A stretch of DNA of 20,126 bases from an uncultured Lachnospiraceae bacterium (GTDB taxonomy: Bacteria; Bacillota; Clostridia; Lachnospirales; Lachnospiraceae): NCBI GenBank assembly GCA_902803355.1, contig CADCPP010000012.1, positions 1 to 20,126 on the forward strand, in the 5' to 3' direction. Made by a program: the position numbers and the translations under genes. The notes beneath the pieces were generated by a model. It saw nothing but the letters and a program-made list of their open reading frames with translations. It searched no databases and was not told the origin of the DNA. Positions 14,287 through 20,126 of this stretch are shown here, piece after piece (within the stretch, counting starts at the first letter, position 1; the number at the start of each line of letters is the position of its first letter).

Positions 14287-14288
14287 TC

Positions 14289-14417
14289 TCAGGCGATGGA
14301 CTTTCTGCCTTTGGCGCGGCGAGCCTTCAGCACTTTTCTTCCGCCGGCCGTTGCCATTCTGGCTCTGAACCCATGGACCTTGCGATCTCTCTTCTTCGGC
14401 TGGAATGTCATTTTCAT
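14289..14417 (-). CDS. rpmH: 50S ribosomal protein L34
   Basis: The product has 42 residues: MKMTFQPKKRDRKVHGFRAR then MATAGGRKVLKARRAKGRKS and IA. The TFQPKKR start, KVHGFRARM and GGRKVL-ARRAKGRK blocks are diagnostic. Most Firmicutes L34 have 44 residues with RSK or RAK before VHGFR; here one residue is missing (DRKVHGF) and the C-terminus is one residue shorter. AAGGAGGT lies 9 nt before the ATG at 14417, a strong ribosome site. It is the first gene of the leftward operon and sits next to oriC, as in nearly all bacteria. Confidence 0.97.
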   Translation of the reverse strand: MKMTFQPKKRDRKVHGFRARMATAGGRKVLKARRAKGRKSIA

Positions 14418-14454
14418 GGCATAGATACCTCCTTCTTTAAAGTAAAGCTTAATT

Positions 14455-14483
14455 ATTATAGGAAAAGGCGTTTCTTTCGTCAA
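14455..14483 (-). promoter_or_regulatory. Strong promoter of the rpmH operon
   Basis: On the minus strand TTGACG (14483-14478), a 17-nt spacer and a perfect TATAAT (14460-14455) lie about 38 nt before the rpmH ATG. This is the best promoter in the window and should drive rpmH-rnpA-yidD-yidC-khpB. Confidence 0.85.
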
Positions 14484-14513
14484 GCGCTTTTTATTATGAA
14501 AGAAAAAGCGTCA

Positions 14514-14730
14514 AAATCCACAACAGGTGGAAAAAATAAGGATTTTATGTGGAAAAAACGCTTTACAAACTTATCCACATCCGATAAAATGTTAATAACT
14601 CCACTTTTGTGGATATTTTTCCAAATTCCGCAGTATTGAGCCATTTTTATCCTCAGCATTATGTGGATTTTGTGTGGAAAAATAATTTTTAAAAAATTTT
14701 TTTATTTCAGAAAGATCCGGCTTATCCACC
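14514..14730. other. oriC: oriC, upstream part: DnaA-box cluster and AT-rich stretch
   Basis: The rpmH-dnaA gap holds a perfect DnaA box TTATCCACA at 14571-14579. Single-mismatch boxes lie at 14548-14556 (minus, TTTTCCACA), 14608-14616 (minus, ATATCCACA), 14673-14681 (minus, TTTTCCACA) and 14722-14730 (plus, TTATCCACC). Two-mismatch boxes (AAATCCACA) lie at 14514-14522 (plus) and 14662-14670 (minus). A nearly pure A/T run covers 14678-14708. Genes diverge on both sides. This box density and location define the chromosome origin. Confidence 0.9.
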
Positions 14731-14786
14731 TCGAACATAGTTTTCGTTTCCGATATTGCCTTCTTTCTGTCCTTTCCTGCGGAATC

Positions 14787-14815
14787 TTGCGGAAAATCGG
14801 TCAAAGCGGTATAAT
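14787..14815 (+). promoter_or_regulatory. dnaA promoter
   Basis: TTGCGG (14787-14792), a 17-nt spacer and a perfect TATAAT (14810-14815) lie about 57 nt before the dnaA start. The nearby DnaA boxes could allow autoregulation, as known in other bacteria. Confidence 0.65.
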
Positions 14816-14872
14816 AATACAGCTATTTTCCCCCGGAAAACCCGTTTTCCGTTCCTGATCAATGAGGTTGTT

Positions 14873-16201
14873 ATGCTTGAACTCATTCAATCAAAATGGA
14901 CTGAAATCCTGGAAAAAGTCAGAGACGACCTGCAGCTGACAAACGTTTCCTATAATACCTGGCTTCTGCCGCTGAGACCCATCTCTCTGGAAAACGGCGC
15001 GCTGAAGCTGTATTACGGCAGAGACGGCGCAGAGCAGGCTTTAAAATTTATTCAGTCGAAATATTCGTTTTATCTGCAATATGTGATCGAGGAGCTGACC
15101 GGGCAGAAATGCCTGCTGGTCTTTGTTTCCTCCCGGGAAGAGGCGTCTCCTTTATCTTCCCGCAGCGCGCGCCAGACGGTCAGCAGCCTGAATCCGAAAT
15201 ATACTTTTGACAATTTCGTGGTGGGCAACAGCAACATGCTGGCACATTCCGCCTCGCTTGCCGTAGCGGAAGCCCCCGGCGAGATGTACAATCCGCTTTA
15301 TATCTACGGCTCCGTCGGTCTCGGCAAGACCCATCTGATGCAGTCCATCGGCCACTTTGTGATCAAGCAGAATCCGGATGCCAAGGTCTTATATGTGACC
15401 TGCGAGACCTTTATGACCGAACTGATCGATGCCATCCGTCACAAAACGACCAGTGATTTCCGTGAAAAATACCGCTATATCGATGTGCTTCTGATCGACG
15501 ATATTCAGTTTATTTCGAATAAGCCGGAAACCCAGAAAGAATTTTTCCATTCCTTCTCTGCTCTTTATGAAGCCAATAAACAGATCGTGATCGCGAGCGA
15601 CCGCCCTCCGAAAGATATTGACAATCTGGATGACCGCCTGCGCTCGCGCTTTTCCAGCGGTCTGGTGGTCGATATCGGCCTTCCGGACTATGAGACCCGC
15701 GTCGCCATCCTTCATAAAAAGGAAGAGACCGAAGGCTACAACATTGACAACGAAGTGATCAGCTATATTGCCACGAACATCAAATCCAATATCCGCGAGC
15801 TGGAAGGCGCGCTGAACAAGGTCGTGGCGACCTCCCGGCTGATGCGCGTTCCCATCGATCTTTCGATGGCGGAAAACGCCCTGCAGGATATCATCACGCC
15901 AGATACCGCGCCGTCCGCTTCGCTTCCTTATATTCTTCAGCTGGTCTCGGAACAGTTCGGCGTCTCGACCTCGGACATCCTTTCCCGGAAGCGGGATAAG
16001 AACTACGTGCTGCCGCGCCACGTCTTTATCTACCTGGCAAAAGCGCACACCGATTCCACACAGAAGGTGATCGGACAGTTCCTGGGCGGCCTTGATCATT
16101 CCTCGGTCATCCACGGGATCCACAGCATTCAGGAGAAGATCAAAACCGATGAAACGCTTCGCAATGAGATCGATATCCTGAACAAAAAGCTGTCCGTCTG
16201 A
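14873..16201 (+). CDS. dnaA: Chromosomal replication initiator DnaA
   Basis: The product has 442 residues. Domain I (1-~82) includes VSYNTWLLPLRPISL. A short linker follows, then domain III with FDNFVVGNSN, Walker A GSVGLGKTH (146-154), Walker B LLIDD (206-210), the Arg-finger region RLRSRFSSGL (255-264) and sensor II NIRELEGALN (306-315). Domain IV (~350-442) has SRKRDKNYVLPRHVFIYLAK and the box-recognition segment GGLDHSSVIHGI (405-416). The usual GGRDHTTV reads GGLDHSSV, keeping the Asp-His pair. ATP-DnaA binds the boxes and melts oriC. ATG 14873 was chosen: it has GAGG 5 nt upstream and gives the family N-terminus MLELIQSKW, although the frame is open further upstream. Confidence 0.97.
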   Translation: MLELIQSKWTEILEKVRDDLQLTNVSYNTWLLPLRPISLENGALKLYYGRDGAEQALKFIQSKYSFYLQYVIEELTGQKCLLVFVSSREEASPLSSRSARQTVSSLNPKYTFDNFVVGNSNMLAHSASLAVAEAPGEMYNPLYIYGSVGLGKTHLMQSIGHFVIKQNPDAKVLYVTCETFMTELIDAIRHKTTSDFREKYRYIDVLLIDDIQFISNKPETQKEFFHSFSALYEANKQIVIASDRPPKDIDNLDDRLRSRFSSGLVVDIGLPDYETRVAILHKKEETEGYNIDNEVISYIATNIKSNIRELEGALNKVVATSRLMRVPIDLSMAENALQDIITPDTAPSASLPYILQLVSEQFGVSTSDILSRKRDKNYVLPRHVFIYLAKAHTDSTQKVIGQFLGGLDHSSVIHGIHSIQEKIKTDETLRNEIDILNKKLSV

Positions 16202-16417
16202 TCATCCACATTTCCACTTTGAAAAAGAGTGGAAAACGGGAAAAAGCCCTGAGAAAAAATCCGCTAAATGAAGCAGCGTCGATAACTCCTTCTTTTCCGC
16301 CTTTTCTCCGCAAGGCTTTGCACATGAAAAATCATGCAGTATCAAGGCTTCATCCGTGTTTTTCACGAATCCACGGAACCTACTGATACTACTAAATATA
16401 GATAAAACCAATAAAGG
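16202..16417. other. oriC: oriC, downstream part: DnaA box, possible DnaA-trio and unwinding element
   Basis: The 224-bp dnaA-dnaN gap begins with a single-mismatch DnaA box, TCATCCACA (16202-16210). An 8-bp inverted repeat TTTCCACT/AGTGGAAA follows (16211-16218 and 16228-16235). Near its end a weak box, GAATCCACG (16367-16375), leads into GGAACC, then CTACTGATACTACTA (16380-16394) and an AT-rich AAATATAGATAAAA. Box, GC cluster, CTA-type triplets and AT tract is the order described for the DnaA-trio unwinding site of B. subtilis, which also lies between dnaA and dnaN. Assignment by pattern only. Confidence 0.55.
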
Positions 16418-16425
16418 AGCGTTTT

Positions 16426-17535
16426 ATGCTGGATCTTACATTTTTGAAAAATAATCTTGTGGCGGGCATCAACATTGCCATGAAGGCAGTGCCGACCAGA
16501 ACGTCGCTTCCCATCCTGGAATGCTTTTTACTGGAAGCAAAGGATGGAAGAGTGACCCTGACCGCCAACGACATGGAGATGGCGATCAAGACGACGCTGA
16601 ATGCGGAGGTCGCCGAAAACGGCAAGGTTGCCATCGATGCCAAGCTGTTTTCCGAGATCGTGCGGAAAATGCCGGAAGAGGAAGTCCGCATCGAGGTCAC
16701 GGAATCGCTGCAGGTGAAGATCACATCCGGAAAGACTCACTTTGAGATCCCCGGCAAGGACGGCGGAGATTTTGTGGATATGCCTTCCATGGAAAAAGGA
16801 ACGCCTATCGTGGTCTCTCAGATGACGTTAAAGGATATTATCGAAGAGACGATCTTTTCCATTGCGCCGAACGAAAACAACAAGATGATGACCGGCGAGC
16901 TGTTTGAGATCAATAATAACGTGCTGAGAGTGGCGGCGCTGGACGGCCACAGAATCGCGATCCGCTACAGCGTGCTGCAGGATTATTACGAAAAGAAAGC
17001 GGTCATCGTTCCCGGCAAGACACTGAATGATATCAGCCGGATCCTGTCCGGAGACGCGTCGAAGAACGTCAGCATCTACATGGGACGCAACAATATCCTC
17101 TTTGAATTTGAAGATACGGTGCTCATGAGCCGTCTGATCGAAGGCGAATATTTCCGCATCAACCAGATGATCTCGGATAATTATGAGACAAAGCTGATCT
17201 TCAACCGCCGCGAGCTTTTGGAATGCATTGAACGAAGCGTGCTGCTGGTCAGAGAAAACGATAAGAAGCCGCTGATCCTGGATATCAAGGATGAGGGGAC
17301 GAAGCTGACCTTAAATTCCGTGATCGGTTCCATGAAGGAAGAACTTCAGCCCGAAAAGGAAGGAAAAGACCTGCTGATCGGCTTCAATCCGCGCTTCCTG
17401 ATCGATGCGCTTCGCGCCGTTTCGGATGAAAAGGTCAATCTGTATCTGTCAAATTCGCGGGCGCCGGGTTATATCCGCGATGATGAAGGCACCTATATCT
17501 ATCTGATCCTGCCGGTCAATTTTGTGACGAGATAA
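16426..17535 (+). CDS. dnaN: DNA polymerase III sliding clamp, beta subunit
   Basis: The product has 369 residues, the usual clamp length. It begins LDLTFLKNNLVAGINIAMKA with VPTRTSLPILECFLLEAKDG. Three similar domains cover about 1-125, 126-245 and 246-369. LRVAALDGHRIAIR in domain 2 and FNPRFLIDALRA in domain 3 are conserved blocks, and the end EGTYIYLILPVNF-VTR is the typical C-terminus (family ending usually PMRL or PVR). The clamp encircles DNA and tethers polymerase III. AAAGGAGC lies 6 nt before the ATG. It follows dnaA after the gap that carries the second origin segment. Confidence 0.97.
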   Translation: MLDLTFLKNNLVAGINIAMKAVPTRTSLPILECFLLEAKDGRVTLTANDMEMAIKTTLNAEVAENGKVAIDAKLFSEIVRKMPEEEVRIEVTESLQVKITSGKTHFEIPGKDGGDFVDMPSMEKGTPIVVSQMTLKDIIEETIFSIAPNENNKMMTGELFEINNNVLRVAALDGHRIAIRYSVLQDYYEKKAVIVPGKTLNDISRILSGDASKNVSIYMGRNNILFEFEDTVLMSRLIEGEYFRINQMISDNYETKLIFNRRELLECIERSVLLVRENDKKPLILDIKDEGTKLTLNSVIGSMKEELQPEKEGKDLLIGFNPRFLIDALRAVSDEKVNLYLSNSRAPGYIRDDEGTYIYLILPVNFVTR

Positions 17536-17754
17536 AAATCAAAGTGCTCGCTGCCTCGAATATTCTTTCTCGGCTCCGGTCCGCTTCGCAGGGGTCGCCT
17601 CGAAAGAACATTTCGGGCGCGCTCGCACAGAAAATTTTTCTAAGTCGGAAAAATCGTCAAAGAAGAGACAGACAAAGCGCTGACCATAACGGACAAAGCA
17701 GCCGGCGGCAACGCGAATTTGGACAGGTTTGAAAAAAAGTAAGGAAGAACAGGT
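17536..17754. other. Unexplained dnaN-rlbA gap: large imperfect hairpin and a short startless reading frame
   Basis: A stem with internal loops is formed by GTGC...CGAA..TTCTTTC (from 17544) and GAAAGAA...TTCG...GCAC (to about 17628), an imperfect inverted repeat of about 85 bp. After it, 17644-17742 reads 32 codons to a TAA with protein-like composition (KIVKEETDKALTITDKAAGG, then NANLDRFEKK). It is preceded at once by an in-frame TAA and has no start codon. This may be a gene remnant behind an inserted repeat; no family was recognised. Confidence 0.35.
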
Positions 17755-17958
17755 ATGGAACTCAAGATCCGGGATGAATTTATCAAGCTTGGGCAGGTCT
17801 TAAAGGCGGCAGGTCTTGTAGAAAACGGCGGCGAAGCCAAGGAAGCCGTGCAGGCAGGCGAAGTGAAGGTCAACGGCGAAGTCGAGACCCGCCGGGGCCG
17901 CAAATGCGTTCCGGGAGATGTGATCGAATTTAACGGAGAGTCTGTCCTGATCCAATGA
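17755..17958 (+). CDS. rlbA: S4-domain RNA-binding protein (RlbA/YaaA family)
   Basis: The product is 67 residues, essentially one S4 domain: FIKLGQVLKAAGLVENGGEA, KEAVQAGEVKVNGEVETRRG, RKCVPGDVIEFNG. The Gly-Glu-Ala-Lys turn and VNGEVETRRGRK are typical of the small YaaA/RlbA proteins encoded between dnaN and recF in Firmicutes. A role in ribosome or RNA binding is assumed from the fold. AAGGAAG precedes the ATG. The stop overlaps the recF start by four bases (ATGA), so the pair is translationally coupled. Confidence 0.93.
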   Translation: MELKIRDEFIKLGQVLKAAGLVENGGEAKEAVQAGEVKVNGEVETRRGRKCVPGDVIEFNGESVLIQ

Positions 17959-19046
17959 TCGTAGAGCGTCTTGAATTATCCGATTACCGCAATTATGAGA
18001 GCCTGTCGGTCAGTTTCGATCCCGGAACGAATCTGATCTACGGCAATAACGCGCAGGGAAAAACAAACCTTCTGGAAGCTGTTTTCGAATGCGCGACAGC
18101 CCGCTCGCACCGCGGCAGCAAGGACAGGGAGGTCATCCGCTTCGGCAGAGAAGAGGGGCACATCCGTCTTCAGGCCGAAAAAAACGGCCGGCCTGTGAGG
18201 ATCGATCTGCATCTTCGGAAAAACAAGCCGAAGGGCGCCGCCATCGACGGCGTCCCTGTCCGGAAGGTCTCCGAACTTTTCGGGGTGCTGCAGGTGGTCT
18301 TTTTCTCGCCGGAGGACCTGAAGATCATCAAAAACAGTCCTCAGGAGCGGCGCCGTTTTATCGATGAGGAGCTCTGTCAGCTGGACCGCGTCTATACTTC
18401 CCGGCTCATCTCCTATAACAAGGCGCTGCTGCAGCGGAACAATCTGCTGAAGGATCCGAAAAACGACAGCGAGTTCCGGCTGCTTCTGGATGTGCTGGAT
18501 GAACAGCTCGTCACGTACGGAAAAGACGTGATGGAGGAGAGAAAAGCCTTCATCCGCGAAATGGATGAGCTGACGGCCGGGATCCATCAAGAACTGACCG
18601 GCGGTAAAGAACGTCTGCATCTGATCTACGCCCCATCGGTTTCCCCTGAACAAATGGAGGAAAAACTATTCCTTGCCCGGGACATGGATATCCGCCTCGG
18701 TTCGACATCCGTGGGCCCGCACCGCGACGACATGGAATTTGAGCTGGACGGGATCGACGCGAGAAAGTTCGGCTCGCAGGGCCAGCAGCGCACCGCAGCG
18801 CTGTCCCTGAAAATGGCGGAGATCGAGCTGGTCAGACAAAAAACAAACGATACCCCCATCCTGCTGCTGGATGATGTGCTGTCAGAACTGGACAGCGAAA
18901 GGCAGGAAAGGCTGCTGAGATCGATAAAGGGCGTGCAGACGTTTCTCACCTGCACCGGCCTGGACGATTTCGTGGAGCGGTCAATGGATGTGAAGAGGAA
19001 ATATAGAGTAGAAGCAAACAAGGTGGAGGAGATCATTCATGAGTGA
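17955..19046 (+). CDS. recF: DNA replication and repair protein RecF
   Basis: The product has 363 residues. It starts MIVERLELSDYRNYESLSVS with Walker A GNNAQGKT at 30-37. VVFFSPEDLKIIKNSPQERR is the family block near residue 115. The ABC-type signature SQGQQRTAALSLKMAE and Walker B PILLLDDVLSELD lie near the C-terminus. RecF is an SMC-like ATPase that helps load RecA at gaps with RecO and RecR. It overlaps rlbA by four bases and gyrB by eight, so rlbA-recF-gyrB form one translationally linked unit. Confidence 0.97.
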   Translation: MIVERLELSDYRNYESLSVSFDPGTNLIYGNNAQGKTNLLEAVFECATARSHRGSKDREVIRFGREEGHIRLQAEKNGRPVRIDLHLRKNKPKGAAIDGVPVRKVSELFGVLQVVFFSPEDLKIIKNSPQERRRFIDEELCQLDRVYTSRLISYNKALLQRNNLLKDPKNDSEFRLLLDVLDEQLVTYGKDVMEERKAFIREMDELTAGIHQELTGGKERLHLIYAPSVSPEQMEEKLFLARDMDIRLGSTSVGPHRDDMEFELDGIDARKFGSQGQQRTAALSLKMAEIELVRQKTNDTPILLLDDVLSELDSERQERLLRSIKGVQTFLTCTGLDDFVERSMDVKRKYRVEANKVEEIIHE

Positions 19047-20126
19047 TGAAGAAAGAATGCAGGAAGGCATCACCGAGTACGGTGCAGATCAGATCCAGAT
19101 CTTAGAGGGTCTGGAAGCGGTCCGCAAGCGTCCCGGGATGTACATCGGAACGACGTCGCTCCGCGGCCTGCATCATCTTGTATATGAGATCGTGGACAAC
19201 GCGGTGGATGAAGCGCTTGCCGGTTTCTGTACAGAGATCGAGGTAGAGTTGAATCCCGACGGGTCGGTCACGGTCGTTGACAACGGGCGAGGGATCCCGG
19301 TAGGCATCCATCCGAAGGCCGGCATCCCGGCGGTGGAGGTGGTCTTTACCATCCTGCACGCGGGCGGCAAATTCGGCGGGGGGGGCTATAAGGTCTCCGG
19401 CGGTCTGCACGGCGTGGGCGCGTCCGTGGTGAACGCGCTGTCCGAATGGCTGGAGGTAACCATCCGCCAGGAGGGCAACGTCTACAAAATGCGCTTTGAA
19501 AAAGGCGGCCATACGGCTGTCCCGCTCCAGCAGGTAGGCACCTGCAAAAAATCGCAGACCGGGACCACGGTCACCTTCAAGCCGGATCCGACCATTTTCG
19601 AGGAAACGGAATTTGATTTTGAGACCTTAAAGACTCGTCTGCGCGAAACGGCCTTTCTGACCAAGGCCTTAAAGATCACCATCCGCGACAAGCGCGGAGA
19701 AGAGGTGAAGGAAGTCACCTATCACTACGAGGGCGGCATCCAGGAATTCGTCACCTTCCTGAACCGCAGCAACAACGCGCTGTATGACAAGGTCATCTAC
19801 ATTGAAGGCCTTTCGAACGGCGTTTACGTGGAAGTCGCCTTCCAGCACAACGACGGCTACAGCGAGAATACCTTAAGCTTCGTCAATAACATCATTACGC
19901 CTGAGGGCGGCATGCATCTGACCGGCTTTAAAAACGCCACGACCAAGTGCTTTAACGACTATGCCCGTAAGAATAAGATCCTGAAGGACAACGCCCAGAA
20001 TCTGACCGGTGATGATATCCGCGAAGGCCTGACAGCCATCATCTCCATCAAGATCGAAGATCCGCAGTTTGAAGGCCAGACCAAGCAGAAGCTGGGCAAC
20101 TCCGAAGCCCGTACCGCGGTGGAATC
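19039..20126 (+). CDS. gyrB: DNA gyrase subunit B, 3' end cut by window edge
   Basis: The visible 362 codons start MSDEERMQEGITEYGADQIQ and lack the C-terminal part; full GyrB is about 635-650 residues. The GHKL ATPase domain shows LEGLEAVRKRPGMYIG, EIVDNAVDEALAG, VDNGRGIPVGIHPK and LHAGGKFGGGGYKVSGGLHG then VGASVVNALSE. The transducer part has TGTTVTFKPDPTIF and SFVNNIITPEGGMHLTGF, and the QTKQKLGNSEAR block lies at the edge. With GyrA it introduces negative supercoils using ATP. GGAGGAG precedes the ATG, which overlaps the recF end by eight bases. An uninterrupted run of eight G (19378-19385) encodes the GGGG stretch. Confidence 0.97.
   Translation, partial: MSDEERMQEGITEYGADQIQILEGLEAVRKRPGMYIGTTSLRGLHHLVYEIVDNAVDEALAGFCTEIEVELNPDGSVTVVDNGRGIPVGIHPKAGIPAVEVVFTILHAGGKFGGGGYKVSGGLHGVGASVVNALSEWLEVTIRQEGNVYKMRFEKGGHTAVPLQQVGTCKKSQTGTTVTFKPDPTIFEETEFDFETLKTRLRETAFLTKALKITIRDKRGEEVKEVTYHYEGGIQEFVTFLNRSNNALYDKVIYIEGLSNGVYVEVAFQHNDGYSENTLSFVNNIITPEGGMHLTGFKNATTKCFNDYARKNKILKDNAQNLTGDDIREGLTAIISIKIEDPQFEGQTKQKLGNSEARTAVE

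Noticed and set aside
14592..14804. 70-codon minus-strand frame across oriC
   Set aside because: It is an AT-rich chance frame over DnaA boxes, with no ribosome site.
15389..16123. 244-codon open frame on the minus strand
   Set aside because: It is antisense to dnaA and rich in residues typical of shadow frames.
16318..16345. Possible dnaN promoter TTGCAC with TATCAA at 16-nt spacing
   Set aside because: Only 4 of 6 matches in each box, inside the presumed origin segment. Too weak to list.
17544..17732. 62-codon frame from a GTG
   Set aside because: No ribosome site and an Arg/Ser/Gln-rich composition of random type. The neighbouring frame ending at 17742 looks more protein-like.

Overview
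The window is the replication-origin neighbourhood of a Firmicutes chromosome, most likely class Clostridia and Lachnospiraceae-like. The evidence is the conserved gene order around dnaA, split on two strands: rpmH-rnpA-yidD-yidC-khpB-mnmE-mnmG-rsmG-parA-parB read leftwards, and dnaA-dnaN-rlbA-recF-gyrB read rightwards. Further support comes from a clostridial-type L34, a DUF4446 gene after parB, and perfect parS sites. The taxonomic call is an inference from family features; no database search was possible.

Layout, left to right. (1) Positions 1-471 hold the start of a TctB-like small transporter subunit on the minus strand, cut by the window edge. (2) At 840-1925 a plus-strand membrane protein with two YcxB-like halves converges, 5 bp apart, on the last gene of the long minus-strand operon; each gene seems to have its intrinsic terminator inside the coding sequence of the other. 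(3) From 1931 to 7528 the minus strand carries rsmG-parA-parB-DUF4446-DMT transporter-UxaA small-UxaA large (transcription order), tightly spaced. noc is absent. (4) From 7529 to 8367 there is an 839-bp gap without a credible gene. It holds four perfect parS sites, two at each end, around a mosaic of diverged inverted and direct repeats rich in 10-12 bp hairpins. (5) From 8368 to 14417 the minus strand carries mnmG, mnmE, khpB, yidC, yidD, rnpA and rpmH, headed by a strong promoter. (6) From 14418 to 14872 is the upstream half of oriC with a DnaA-box cluster and an AT-rich stretch. (7) From 14873 on the plus strand carries dnaA, dnaN, rlbA, recF and gyrB (gyrB runs off the right edge). The dnaA-dnaN gap has a DnaA box and a GC-then-trinucleotide-then-AT arrangement like the Bacillus subtilis unwinding site, which suggests a bipartite origin.

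How it works together: DnaA binds the two flanking box clusters to open oriC; DnaN, RecF and GyrB support the fork; ParB loads on the parS cluster about 6-7 kb left of oriC and is moved by ParA. The rpmH-side genes serve ribosome and tRNA maturation and membrane insertion.

The most unusual item is the parS-flanked repeat and hairpin array. Other points worth a look are a second DnaA-box cluster inside the parB linker codons, the reciprocal terminators, an unexplained dnaN-rlbA gap, and a sugar-acid or sulfolactate type lyase pair with a transporter attached to the par operon. No rRNA, tRNA, CRISPR array or insertion sequence was recognised.
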